Origin: Paenirhodobacter hankyongi
GTDB lineage: Bacteria > Pseudomonadota > Alphaproteobacteria > Rhodobacterales > Rhodobacteraceae
Assembly (NCBI RefSeq): GCF_003664585.1
Contig: NZ_RCHI01000015.1
Location: forward strand, 1 to 64,000
Direction of reading: 5' to 3'
DNA length: 64,000 bases
Below the pieces are notes generated by a model. It was not told the origin of the DNA, did not search any database, and saw nothing but the letters and a program-made list of their open reading frames with translations. Position numbers and translations under genes: made by a program. Within the stretch, counting starts at the first letter, position 1. Every line of letters starts with the position of its first letter. Shown here one piece after another: positions 27,804 through 35,837 of the stretch.

Positions 27804-28064
27804 ATGAAAGGGATTGAGCTCTGCGTCGCGCGCAGCGGCAGGGAACGGATTGGGATCTGGAAGGCACGCCGCCGCGGCCCGGTTCTGGTCAGCGGCTGCT
27901 CGGCGAATGCGGGCGCGCTTTGCGTCGCCCGGGCCGCATTTTCACTCCTCGAATGTGAGGTGCATCTGCTGCGGCGCATCTCCGAGGCGCATCACAGCAG
28001 CGCGCTCGGCCGCATCGCGGAACGCGCCGTGGCCGGCCTCGCAATGCCCGACGGCGGCCGCTGA
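27804..28064 (+). CDS. Small hypothetical protein
   Basis: 86 residues, unknown. GGGAGG lies 7 bases upstream of the ATG and codon use is typical of the window (mostly G/C third positions), which supports translation. No domain, signal peptide or TM segment is visible; four cysteines (positions 7, 32, 41 and 51 approximately) and many Arg residues stand out. The upstream 110 bp contains small stem-loops, including GCTGCC/GGCAGC. The stop codon lies in the loop of a 7-bp hairpin that may separate it from convergent ilvH. Confidence 0.45.
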   Translation: MKGIELCVARSGRERIGIWKARRRGPVLVSGCSANAGALCVARAAFSLLECEVHLLRRISEAHHSSALGRIAERAVAGLAMPDGGR

Positions 28065-28082
28065 GGCCGCCGCCGCTGTCGT

Positions 28083-28643
28083 TCAGATCCCGCGCGACAG
28101 CGCGGCCACGCCGGTGCGCGCCACATCGACCAGGCCCAGCGGCCGCATCAGCTCGGCGAAGGCGTCGATCTTCTCGGGCGTGCCGGTGACCTCGAAGACG
28201 AAGCTCTCGAGCGTGCTGTCGACCACGTTGGCGCGGAAGATATCGGCCAGACGCAGCGCCTCGACCCGCTTTTCGCCGGTGCCCTGCACCTTGAACAGGG
28301 CCAGTTCCCGCTCGACCGGCTGCGCCTCGATGGTCAGGTCGATCACCTCATGCACCGGCACGATGCGGCCAAGCTGCGCCTTGATCTGGTCGACCACCGC
28401 CATCGTGCCGCGCGTCACGATGGTGATGCGCGACCGGTGCCCCTTGTGGTCGATCTCGGCCACGGTGAGGCTGTCGATGTTGTAGCCGCGCCCCGAGAAC
28501 AGGCCGATCACGCGCGCGAGCACGCCCGCCTCGTTGTCGACGATCACCGCAAGCGTGTGCGAGCTTTCGACCTCCGAGTGGGTGTCGCGCAGGTCATAGG
28601 CGGAATGCGAGGTCGCGCCCTTCTTGATGTTCAGAGCGGCCAT
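28083..28643 (-). CDS. ilvH: Acetolactate synthase small (regulatory) subunit
   Basis: 186 residues. The N-terminal ACT domain (HTLAVIVDNEAGVLARVIGLFSGRGYNIDSLTVAEID) binds valine for feedback inhibition, and the C-terminal ALS_ss domain follows (about residues 95-175). It activates and regulates the large subunit encoded just upstream on the same strand. An 80-bp gap carrying a dispersed repeat in the opposite orientation separates the two genes, which could set their ratio. Confidence 0.95.
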   Translation of the reverse strand: MAALNIKKGATSHSAYDLRDTHSEVESSHTLAVIVDNEAGVLARVIGLFSGRGYNIDSLTVAEIDHKGHRSRITIVTRGTMAVVDQIKAQLGRIVPVHEVIDLTIEAQPVERELALFKVQGTGEKRVEALRLADIFRANVVDSTLESFVFEVTGTPEKIDAFAELMRPLGLVDVARTGVAALSRGI

Positions 28644-28668
28644 TGCCTCTCTCCTCTTGCAGAATTGC

Positions 28669-28712
28669 TTTCATCTTGCCCGAAATACCTCGGGGGTCCG
28701 GGGGCAGGGCCC
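28669..28712 (+). repeat. Dispersed intergenic element, copy 2 (short form)
   Basis: Carries TCTTGCCCGAAATACCTCGGGGGT followed by the hairpin CCGGGGGC/GCCCCCGG, but lacks the first variable hairpin. It is between ilvI and ilvH and points against the direction of that operon, unlike the other copies. Confidence 0.7.
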
Positions 28713-28723
28713 CCGGCCTCGCG

Positions 28724-30469
28724 TCACACCAGCGCCGCACCCGACGCGAAGGCCTCGGCATCGGCCGCAAGCAGCATCTCGTTGTGCGGCTTTCCCGAGG
28801 GGATCATCGGGAAGCAATTCTCGTGCTTCTCGACCAGGCAGTCGAACAGCACCGGCCCGTCATGTTCGAGCATCTCCATGATCGCGTCATCGAGATCCTT
28901 CGGATCCGAGCAGACGATGCCCTTCCAGCCGAAGGCCTCGGCCAGCTTGGTGAAGTCGGGCAGGCTTTCCGACCAGCTCTGCGAATAGCGCCCGCCGTGC
29001 AGCAGGTCCTGCCATTGCCGCACCATGCCGAGCCGCTCGTTGTTCAGGATGAACTGCTTCACCGGCACGCGGAACTGCGAGCAGGTGCCCATTTCCTGCA
29101 TGTTCATCAGCCAGCTCGCCTCGCCGGCGACGTTGATGACGAGCGCGTCCGGATGCGCGATCTGCACCCCGATCGAGGCCGGGAAGCCATAGCCCATGGT
29201 GCCGAGCCCGCCCGAGGTCATCCAGCGGTTCGGCGCGTCGAAATGCAGGAACTGCGCCGCCCACATCTGGTGCTGGCCCACTTCGGTGGTGATGTAGCGG
29301 TCGCGGCCCTTGGTCAGCGCCTCGAGCCGCTCGAGCGCGTATTGCGGCTTGATGACGGTCTCGGAGCCCGCATAGGCGAGGCAGCGGACCTTCTTCCACT
29401 CCTCGATCCGGCCCCACCATTTCGCCAGCCCCTCGCGGTTCACCTTGCGCCCGCGCGCCTTCCACACCTTCAGCACATCCTCGAGCACATGGCCGACATC
29501 GCCGATGATCGGCAGGTCGACACGCACGATCTTGTTGATCGAGGAGGCGTCGATATCGACATGCACCTTGGTCGACTTCGGCGAGAAGTCCGAGACGCGG
29601 CCGGTGATGCGGTCGTCGAAACGGGCGCCGAGGTTGATCATCAGGTCGCAGTCATGCATCGCGAGGTTGGCCTCGTAGAGACCGTGCATGCCGAGCATCC
29701 CGAGCCAGTTTTTGCCCGAAGCCGGATAGGCGCCAAGCCCCATCAGCGTCGAGGTGATCGGGAAGCCCGTCGCATCGACCAGCTCGCACATCAGCTGGCT
29801 TGCCGCCGGCCCCGAGTTGATCACCCCGCCGCCGGTGTAGAAGATCGGCCGCGCCGCGGTCTCCATCAGCTCGACGAGCTTGGTGATCGCCTCGATATCG
29901 CCTTTCACCTTGGGCTGGTAATTGGCGACATTGGCCTGTTTCGGTCCGGTATAGGTGCCGGTGGCGAACTGCACGTCCTTCGGCAGGTCGATCAGCACCG
30001 GGCCCGGGCGGCCCGAGGTCGCCACGTGGAAGGCCTGATGGATCACCTCGGCCAGCTTGTCGGCGTCCTTCACCAGCCAGTTGTGCTTGGTGCAGGGGCG
30101 GGTGATGCCCACGGTGTCGGCCTCCTGGAAGCCGTCGGTGCCGATCATGAAGGTTGGCACCTGGCCCGAGAAGACGACAAGCGGGATGCTGTCCATCAGC
30201 GCGTCGGTGAGCCCGGTCACCGCATTCGTCGCGCCCGGACCCGAGGTCACCAGCACGCAGCCCGGCTTGCCAGTCGAGCGGGCATAGCCCTCGGCCATGT
30301 GCACCGCAGCCTGCTCGTGGCGGACCAGGATGTGACGGATGTCGTTTTGCTGGAAGATCGCGTCATAGATCGGAAGGACGGCGCCGCCCGGGTAGCCGAA
30401 GATCGTGTCGACCCCCTGATCCTTCAGCGCCTGCACCACCATTTCCGCGCCGGTCATCTGCCGTGACAT
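28724..30469 (-). CDS. ilvI: Acetolactate synthase large (catalytic) subunit
   Basis: 581-residue thiamine-diphosphate enzyme making acetolactate or acetohydroxybutyrate for valine, leucine and isoleucine synthesis. The cofactor-activating Glu lies in RHEQAAVHMAEGYARSTGKPG, and the ThDP/Mg motif region includes NVAGEASWLMNMQE and NNERLGM. GGAGAGAAAG precedes ATG 30469, which I prefer to the ATG 12 bases upstream. First structural gene after the leader peptide and attenuator at 30518-30677. GEASWLMN differs slightly from the usual GDGSFxMN, the Asp of the GDG motif being Glu-like here. Confidence 0.95.
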   Translation of the reverse strand: MSRQMTGAEMVVQALKDQGVDTIFGYPGGAVLPIYDAIFQQNDIRHILVRHEQAAVHMAEGYARSTGKPGCVLVTSGPGATNAVTGLTDALMDSIPLVVFSGQVPTFMIGTDGFQEADTVGITRPCTKHNWLVKDADKLAEVIHQAFHVATSGRPGPVLIDLPKDVQFATGTYTGPKQANVANYQPKVKGDIEAITKLVELMETAARPIFYTGGGVINSGPAASQLMCELVDATGFPITSTLMGLGAYPASGKNWLGMLGMHGLYEANLAMHDCDLMINLGARFDDRITGRVSDFSPKSTKVHVDIDASSINKIVRVDLPIIGDVGHVLEDVLKVWKARGRKVNREGLAKWWGRIEEWKKVRCLAYAGSETVIKPQYALERLEALTKGRDRYITTEVGQHQMWAAQFLHFDAPNRWMTSGGLGTMGYGFPASIGVQIAHPDALVINVAGEASWLMNMQEMGTCSQFRVPVKQFILNNERLGMVRQWQDLLHGGRYSQSWSESLPDFTKLAEAFGWKGIVCSDPKDLDDAIMEMLEHDGPVLFDCLVEKHENCFPMIPSGKPHNEMLLAADAEAFASGAALV

Positions 30470-30517
30470 CTTTCTCTCCATTCACCGGGGCGCGCTGCCC
30501 CCAACCCGTTTCGCAAC

Positions 30518-30545
30518 AAAAAGCCCCCGCTTTGCTGGCGAGGGC
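30518..30545 (-). terminator. ilv attenuator terminator
   Basis: On the minus strand GCCCTCGC pairs with GCGGGGGC (one G-U) around CAGCAAA, followed directly by TTTTTG. The G-U pair works only in the minus-strand RNA. It sits between the leader peptide stop and ilvI, where it would end transcription when branched-chain amino acids are plentiful. Confidence 0.85.
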
Positions 30546-30587
30546 GCATGGGAACCATCATGGTCAAACCGTCACCGGCCCATGCGC
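30544..30587 (-). promoter_or_regulatory. ilv antiterminator stem
   Basis: GCGCATGGG within the leader peptide's last codons (30587-30579) pairs perfectly with CCCATGCGC (30552-30544). The 3' arm shares two bases with the terminator stem, so the two compete. A small inner hairpin (ACCAT/ATGGT) fills the loop. A ribosome stalled at the Leu/Ile/Val codons leaves the 5' arm free; one that reaches the stop covers it. Confidence 0.7.
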
Positions 30588-30619
30588 GTGTCCCCTACGA
30601 CGATAAGAAGCGAGAGCAT
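30572..30619 (-). CDS. ilv leader peptide
   Basis: Fifteen-codon open frame reading MLSLLIVVGDTRMGR. Six of the seven residues after Met are Leu, Ile or Val except one Ser, exactly the amino acids whose synthesis ilvI/ilvH control. AAAGGA lies six bases before the ATG, and a good promoter ends about 25 bases upstream. It is followed by mutually exclusive antiterminator and terminator stems. The arrangement is classical ribosome-mediated attenuation, as in enteric ilv operons. Too short for routine gene callers. Confidence 0.88.
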   Translation of the reverse strand: MLSLLIVVGDTRMGR

Positions 30620-30648
30620 CGCTGATCCTTTCCATTGCGTTGGGGCGG

Positions 30649-30677
30649 ACATTAGGGGGGCCGGAACGGGGCGTCAA
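30649..30677 (-). promoter_or_regulatory. Promoter of the ilvIH leader transcript
   Basis: On the minus strand TTGACG (30677-30672) and TAATGT (30654-30649) are separated by exactly 17 bases, a near-consensus housekeeping promoter. Transcription would start about 30642, some 20 bases before the leader ATG. Confidence 0.8.
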
Positions 30678-31204
30678 CGGGAAATCCGCAAAGAAAGTGT
30701 CGCGCCGGCGTTCCGAACGTTGCGAAAATTGCGCAATCTGGCGATCTGTGGGCAATAAAGCGAAAATTCCCGGGGTGTTGCGCGGAGGGCTGCGGGGCAC
30801 CGGGACAATTTCGCGCACCGGCAACGGTGAGTCGGGGGCGCGGAAGGCGCCTCTGGCGGGCGTTGGCGGCGGGGCCGAGGGACCGGGCGCGGCCCGGGGC
30901 CGCGCGCGGGCGGCCGCCCCGGGGACGCAGGCGCGCTCGGGGCGCGCTCCGATGGGCGCGCGGCGGGCAGCCGGGGAAGGGTTGCGAAAATGCCGGGATC
31001 GGCTTCCCGGATCTTCCGTCCAGCTTTCCTCTCGCGCAAGATAATGTTAACGGCACCCCTTGTCGGACGACTCTGTGCATGCCAGGGCAAACTGGTCAGG
31101 AAACACGACCAGATCGGCCAAATTTCTTGACCTGTGGCCAGAACCCGTCCAAGGAAATCGCAAGCCCCGGATCTGGGGGCGCAAAAAGGGAAGGGGAGGA
31201 TGAG
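30678..31204. other. 527-bp intergenic region between divergent ilv and TRAP operons
   Basis: No convincing gene. The left part has two copies of GCGAAAATT and the palindrome ATTGCGCAAT just upstream of the ilv promoter, possible binding sites. The middle (about 30830-30970) is extremely GC-rich without coding character. The right part holds an inverted repeat CTGGTC-N9-GACCAG (31092-31112) and GGCCA...TGGCC, about 60-110 bases before dctQ, possibly an operator or the TRAP promoter region. Confidence 0.5.
31092..31112. promoter_or_regulatory. Inverted repeat upstream of the TRAP genes
   Basis: CTGGTC (31092-31097) and GACCAG (31107-31112) form a perfect dyad with nine bases between. GntR-family regulators of TRAP operons often bind TGGT...ACCA dyads, though usually with shorter spacing. 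Candidate operator only. Confidence 0.35.
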
Positions 31205-31774
31205 ATGGGCGCTTTGCTGGCCCTTTCACGTCTGATCGACCGCATCAACGAGTTCATCGGCAAATCCGTGTCGTGGCTCATCCTGATCGCGGTTCTGGTC
31301 AGCGCGGTCAACGCGACCGTTCGCAAGGTCTTCAACGTATCGTCGAATGCCTGGCTCGAGCTGCAATGGTATCTCTATGGCGCGGCCTTCCTGTTCGCTG
31401 CCGCCTATACGCTGAAGCAGAACGAGCACATCCGCATCGACATTCTCTACGGCGCCTGGTCGCGCCGCGTGCAGCACTGGATCGACCTTTTCGGCCACGT
31501 CTTCTTCCTGATGCCGATGGTCACGCTGATGATCTATCTGCTCTATCCCTACGTCATGCGCGCCTATATCTCGGGCGAGGTCTCGACCAACGCCGGCGGG
31601 CTGATCCTGTGGCCGGCGAAGGCGCTGTTGCTGTTCGGCTTCGCGCAGATGTTCGCGCAGGGGATTTCCGAGATCATCAAGAAGATCGCGGTGATCCGCG
31701 GCGATCTGGCCGATCCCTTCCCCGCGACCGGCCATCACGGCCATGATGCGATCGAGCAGGAGGAGGCGCTCTGA
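31205..31774 (+). CDS. dctQ: TRAP transporter small membrane subunit (DctQ type)
   Basis: 189-residue four-helix membrane protein of a tripartite ATP-independent periplasmic transporter. The helices lie at about residues 20-40, 52-72, 95-118 and 140-160, and the DctQ-typical LELQWYLYGAAFLFAAAYTLKQNEHIRIDILY is present. GGGGAGGAT precedes ATG 31205. It overlaps dctM by one base (TGATG), so the two are coupled. The partner substrate-binding protein gene (dctP) is absent from the window on either side. Confidence 0.92.
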   Translation: MGALLALSRLIDRINEFIGKSVSWLILIAVLVSAVNATVRKVFNVSSNAWLELQWYLYGAAFLFAAAYTLKQNEHIRIDILYGAWSRRVQHWIDLFGHVFFLMPMVTLMIYLLYPYVMRAYISGEVSTNAGGLILWPAKALLLFGFAQMFAQGISEIIKKIAVIRGDLADPFPATGHHGHDAIEQEEAL

Positions 31775-33657
31775 TGATGGAGCTCATCGCCCAGAACATG
31801 GCGCCGATCATGTTCGTCTCGCTGATCTTCTTCCTGCTGCTCGGCTATCCGGTGGCCTTCTCGCTCGCCGCGAACGGGCTTTTGTTCTTCATCATCGGGG
31901 TCGAGCTCGCGCCGCTGTCGGGGGGCTCGATCAACCTCAGCTGGCCGCTTCTGAACGCGATGCCGGAGCGGTTCTGGGGGGTGCTCAGCAATGACACATT
32001 GCTGGCTATTCCCTTCTTCACCTTCATGGGGATCGTGCTCGAGAAATCCGGCATGGCCGAGGACCTGCTCGACACCATCGGCCAGCTCTTCGGCCCGATC
32101 CGCGGCGGTCTGGCCTATGCGGTGATCATCGTCGGCGCGCTGCTCGCCGCCACCACCGGCGTCGTCGCCGCCTCGGTGATCGCGATGGGGCTGATCTCGC
32201 TGCCGATCATGCTGCGCTATGGCTATGACCGGCGCCTCGCCTCGGGCGTGATCGCGGCCTCGGGCACGCTGGCCCAGATCATCCCGCCCTCGCTCGTGCT
32301 GATCGTGCTCGCCGACCAGCTCGGCCGCTCGGTGGGCGACATGTACAAGGGCGCGCTGATCCCCTCGCTCGTGCTGACGGCGATCTACATCGGCTATGTG
32401 GCGGTGATGTCGATCATCCGCCCGCAGTCGATGCCGGCGCTGCCGAAAGAGGCGCGCACGCTCGGCTCGGGGGTGACCTCGCTCGTCGTCGCGCTCGCGC
32501 TTGGCGCTGCGGTCTTCTACGGCACCTTCCGCTGGCTCGACACCGGCTCCAATGCCGCCAATGCCGAGATGCTGGCCGCGACCGTTGCGGTGATCGTGGT
32601 CTATGTGCTCGCTCTGCTCGACAAGGGGCTGAAGATCAACATGATGAGCCGGCTGGCGCAGCAGGTGGTGATCGTGCTGATCCCGCCGCTCGCGCTGATC
32701 TTCCTCGTGCTCGGCACCATCTTCCTCGGCATCGCGACGCCGACCGAAGGCGGCGCCATGGGGGCCGTCGGTGCGCTGCTGCTGTCGGCGGTGAAGAGCC
32801 GGCTGACCTTCCCGGTGGTGCGCGACGCGCTGGCCGCCACCACCCGGCTCTCGGCCTTCGTGATGTTCATCCTTCTGGGCGCGCGGGTGTTCTCGCTCAC
32901 CTTCTACGGGGTGAACGGGCATCTGTGGGTCGAGCATCTGCTGACCTCGCTGCCGGGCGGCGAGCTGGGCTTCCTCGTCGTCGTCTCGCTGCTGGTCTTC
33001 TTCCTCGCCTTCTTCCTCGACTTCTTCGAGCTTGCCTTCATCATCGTGCCGCTGCTGGCGCCGGCCGCCGACGCGATGGGGATCGACCTGATCTGGTTCG
33101 GCGTGATCCTCGGCGTGAACATGCAGACCTCCTTCATGCACCCGCCCTTCGGCTTCGCGCTGTTCTTCCTGCGCTCGGTGGCGCCGAAGGAGGCCTATGT
33201 CGACAAGCTGACCGGGCGGAAGATCGAGGCGGTGAAGACCTCGCAGATCTACTGGGGCGCGGTGCCCTTCGTCGCCATCCAGATCGCGATGATCGGGATC
33301 GTCGTGGCCTTCCCGGGGATGGTGATGCACTACAAGGGCAAGCCGGTCGATACCTCGAACGTCAGCTACACGCTGCCGACGATGCCGGGGCTTGGCGGCC
33401 TCGGCGCGCCGGGTGCGGCCCCGGGCGGCATTCCCGCGCCGGGCGGGCTTGGCCTGCCGCCGATCGGCGCACCGGGAGCGGCGCCGGGATCGGCCCCGGG
33501 CGGTGGCCTGACGCTGGGCACGCCGACGCTGGGCGGCCCGCCGCCCGGCCTTGGCGGCGCGGCGCCGGCAACCCCGGCTCCGGCCCCGCAGGAGGGCGCA
33601 AGCTCGGGCGTGCCGGCCCCGATGGGCCTCGGTGGCGCCCCGATCACCGGAAACTGA
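31774..33657 (+). CDS. dctM: TRAP transporter large permease (DctM type) with Gly/Pro-rich tail
   Basis: 627-residue Na+-coupled permease with about 12-14 TM segments. Typical DctM stretches are GALLAATTGVVAASVIAMGLISLPIML, SGTLAQIIPPSLVLIVLAD and LGIATPTEGGAMGAVGALLLS. The last about 95 residues are not membrane or enzyme-like: a low-complexity tail of repeated GLGGLGAPGAAPGG-type segments with many prolines, unusual for the family and probably cytoplasmic or periplasmic disordered. Substrates of related QM pairs are mostly carboxylates. A UUCG-loop terminator follows. Confidence 0.92.
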   Translation: MMELIAQNMAPIMFVSLIFFLLLGYPVAFSLAANGLLFFIIGVELAPLSGGSINLSWPLLNAMPERFWGVLSNDTLLAIPFFTFMGIVLEKSGMAEDLLDTIGQLFGPIRGGLAYAVIIVGALLAATTGVVAASVIAMGLISLPIMLRYGYDRRLASGVIAASGTLAQIIPPSLVLIVLADQLGRSVGDMYKGALIPSLVLTAIYIGYVAVMSIIRPQSMPALPKEARTLGSGVTSLVVALALGAAVFYGTFRWLDTGSNAANAEMLAATVAVIVVYVLALLDKGLKINMMSRLAQQVVIVLIPPLALIFLVLGTIFLGIATPTEGGAMGAVGALLLSAVKSRLTFPVVRDALAATTRLSAFVMFILLGARVFSLTFYGVNGHLWVEHLLTSLPGGELGFLVVVSLLVFFLAFFLDFFELAFIIVPLLAPAADAMGIDLIWFGVILGVNMQTSFMHPPFGFALFFLRSVAPKEAYVDKLTGRKIEAVKTSQIYWGAVPFVAIQIAMIGIVVAFPGMVMHYKGKPVDTSNVSYTLPTMPGLGGLGAPGAAPGGIPAPGGLGLPPIGAPGAAPGSAPGGGLTLGTPTLGGPPPGLGGAAPATPAPAPQEGASSGVPAPMGLGGAPITGN

Positions 33658-33663
33658 GACCAC

Positions 33664-33694
33664 GCGGCGGCCTTCGGGCCGCCGCTTTCGTTTC
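33664..33694 (+). terminator. Terminator of the TRAP operon
   Basis: GCGGCGGCC (33664-33672) and GGCCGCCGC (33677-33685) form a nine-bp stem closed by a stable TTCG tetraloop, followed by TTTCGTTTC. It separates the transporter from the decarboxylase genes. Confidence 0.85.
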
Positions 33695-33886
33695 GGGGAC
33701 CCGCCGCAGTGCCGCGACATTCTCGCTGCGGTTGCACAAGATTCGTGCCGTCAACCCTTTATCTGGCGCGCGCTTCGGGGCAAGCTCTTGCACGGGGCAG
33801 GGGGCGCGGCCAGTCTGGGCGCGAACAGTCCCCTTCGGCAGATGCCGCGCCGACCCGGTGCGGCCAGAGACAAAGACGGTTTCAAC

Positions 33887-35440
33887 ATGGCGATTTCCAA
33901 GGCACTTGCGGACGAGTTGGAACGGCGGCGCGCGGTTGCGCTGGCAGGAGGTGGCAAGAAGAAGGCCGAGGATCGCCACGCCGAGGGGCGGATGACCGCG
34001 CGCGAGCGGCTCGAGGCGCTGTTCTCGCCGGGCACCTTTCAGGAGTTCGGCCTGCACGCGCGCCACAACACTCGCCACTTCGGCATGGAAACGCGCGAGA
34101 TCCCGGGCGATGGCGTGATCACCGGCACGGGCTTCGTCGATGGCCGGCCCGTCGCCGCCTTCAGCCAGGACTTCACCGTCTCGGGCGGCTCGCTGGGCGA
34201 GATCCACGCGAAGAAGATCTGTCACACCCTCGATCACGCCGGCAAGGCCGGGGTGCCGATCATCGGCTTCAACGATTCGGGCGGGGCGCGGATCCAGGAA
34301 GGGGTCGGCGCGCTCTCGGCCTATGGCCAGGTGTTCTACCGCAATGTCCAGCTCTCGGGCGTGGTGCCGCAGATCTCGGTCATCGCCGGGCCCTGCGCGG
34401 GCGGCGCCGCCTATTCGCCGGCGCTGACCGATTTCACCATCATGACCCGTGAACACGCGCAGATGTTCATCTGCGGCCCCGAGGTGATCCGCGCCGTCAC
34501 CGGCCAGGCCACCAGCATGGACGAGATCGGCTCGGCCGAGGTGCAGGCCTCGGTTGCCGGCAACATCCATTTCATCGCCGAGGATGACGCCCATGCCGTG
34601 GCGCTGGTGCATCGGCTGCTGTCCTTCCTGCCCTCGAACAACATGATGGACCCGCCGCACCGGATCGAGCCCGAGCTGGCGATCGCCGACGACCCGGTGC
34701 TCGACGATCTGGTGCCCGAGGACCCGAAGGCGCCCTTCGACTGCCGCAAGGTGATCGAGCGGCTCGCGGACGAGGGCGATTTCCTCGAGGTGATGGCGGA
34801 ATTCGCCGCGAATATCGTCATCGGCTTCGGCCGGATCGGCGGCATCGTCGTGGGCTTCGTCGCGAACCAGCCGATGGTGAAGGCTGGGGCGCTCGACATC
34901 GACGCCTCGGACAAGGCGGCGCGTTTCGTGCGGTTCTGCAACATCTTCAACATCCCGCTGGTGACGCTGGTCGATGTGCCGGGATTCCTGCCCGGCGTGC
35001 ACGAGGAACGGCGCGGCATCATCCGCCACGGCGCGAAGATGCTGTTCTCCTATGCCTCCTCGACGGTGCCGAAGATCACGGTGATCATGCGCAAGGCCTA
35101 TGGCGGCGCCTATATCGCGATGTGCAGCCAGGACATGGGGGCGGATCGGGTCCTTGCCTGGCCCTCGGCCGAGATCGCGGTGATGGGGGCGGAAGGGGCG
35201 GTGAACATCCTCTACCGCAAGGAGCTGGCCGAGGCCGAGGACAAGCGCGCCAAGGCCAAGGAGCTGGCCGACGAATACCGCGCGGAATTCGCCTCGCCCT
35301 ATCTCTCGGCCGGGATGCTCTTCGTGTCGGACGTGATCCCGCCGCGCCAGACGCGTTCGGCCGTGGCGTTGGCTCTGCGCGGGCTGATGTCGAAACGTGA
35401 GACGCGGCCGCCGAAAAAGCACGGCAACATCCCGCTGTAA
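33887..35440 (+). CDS. mmdA: Carboxyltransferase subunit of Na+-pumping methylmalonyl-CoA-type decarboxylase
   Basis: 517 residues of the acyl-CoA carboxyltransferase family, two crotonase-like halves. Oxyanion-type segments are visible in GAPxxGG-like IAGPCAGGAAYSPALTDF and MRKAYGGAYIAMCSQDMGAD. The same fold serves propionyl-CoA carboxylase beta and the alpha subunit of methylmalonyl-CoA decarboxylase. The three following genes (gamma-like, biotin carrier, membrane beta) mark it as the decarboxylase form, transferring CO2 from an acyl-CoA such as methylmalonyl-CoA to biotin. Glutaconyl- or malonyl-CoA are alternative substrates. Confidence 0.82.
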   Translation: MAISKALADELERRRAVALAGGGKKKAEDRHAEGRMTARERLEALFSPGTFQEFGLHARHNTRHFGMETREIPGDGVITGTGFVDGRPVAAFSQDFTVSGGSLGEIHAKKICHTLDHAGKAGVPIIGFNDSGGARIQEGVGALSAYGQVFYRNVQLSGVVPQISVIAGPCAGGAAYSPALTDFTIMTREHAQMFICGPEVIRAVTGQATSMDEIGSAEVQASVAGNIHFIAEDDAHAVALVHRLLSFLPSNNMMDPPHRIEPELAIADDPVLDDLVPEDPKAPFDCRKVIERLADEGDFLEVMAEFAANIVIGFGRIGGIVVGFVANQPMVKAGALDIDASDKAARFVRFCNIFNIPLVTLVDVPGFLPGVHEERRGIIRHGAKMLFSYASSTVPKITVIMRKAYGGAYIAMCSQDMGADRVLAWPSAEIAVMGAEGAVNILYRKELAEAEDKRAKAKELADEYRAEFASPYLSAGMLFVSDVIPPRQTRSAVALALRGLMSKRETRPPKKHGNIPL

Positions 35441-35450
35441 GGAATTGGCC

Positions 35451-35837
35451 ATGCTGGACAATCTTGAACTGATCGGCACGGGATTCGCGGTGGTGATGCT
35501 GGTGCTGGCGGCCCTGTGGGGGATGAGTGCGCTGGTCAGCCTCGCCTTCATCCGCGCGGCCGCCGCGCCGAAACCCGCCGCCCCGGCGCCCGCACCCGTC
35601 GTGGCGCCGGGCGTGCCGCCCCATCACCTCGTCGCGATTGCCGCGGCGGTGGCCGAGACGCTGGGGGCCGGGGTGCGCATCACCCGCGTCGCGGCGCCCG
35701 GCCACAAGGTCGAGGGCTGGCCGATGGAAGGCCGGATCGAGACCTTCACCGCGCATCGCATCCGCACCGACTGGGGCCCGACGCGGCCCACGCTCGGCGG
35801 CGAAACCCCCGACATCCTGAGAGGACATCAGCCATGA
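35451..35837 (+). CDS. Small membrane subunit of Na+-pumping decarboxylase (OadG/MmdD-like)
   Basis: 128 residues: one N-terminal TM helix (LELIGTGFAVVMLVLAALWGMSALVSLAF), an Ala/Pro linker, and a small soluble C-terminal part (about residues 60-128). This matches the gamma/delta subunit that anchors the carboxyltransferase to the membrane beta subunit. Ten bases separate it from the upstream gene, and its stop overlaps the next ATG (ATGA). Sequence conservation in this subunit is low, so the call rests largely on topology and position. Confidence 0.8.
   Translation: MLDNLELIGTGFAVVMLVLAALWGMSALVSLAFIRAAAAPKPAAPAPAPVVAPGVPPHHLVAIAAAVAETLGAGVRITRVAAPGHKVEGWPMEGRIETFTAHRIRTDWGPTRPTLGGETPDILRGHQP

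Noticed and set aside
30566-30634. Alternative leader peptide starting MERISDALASY in another frame of the ilv leader
   Set aside because: It lacks a ribosome-binding site given the predicted transcript start and has few branched-chain codons, whereas the overlapping frame has both a good site and the Leu/Ile/Val run.
30640-31044. Open frame of 134 codons in the ilv-TRAP gap
   Set aside because: Composition is Gly/Arg/Ala low complexity from extreme GC content, with no ribosome-binding site or recognisable domain; it also overlaps the ilv promoter on the other strand.
33887-35440. Annotation of the carboxyltransferase as a propionyl-CoA carboxylase beta subunit
   Set aside because: No biotin carboxylase gene is present; instead the gene is followed by a membrane beta subunit and a separate biotin carrier, the set of a decarboxylase pump.
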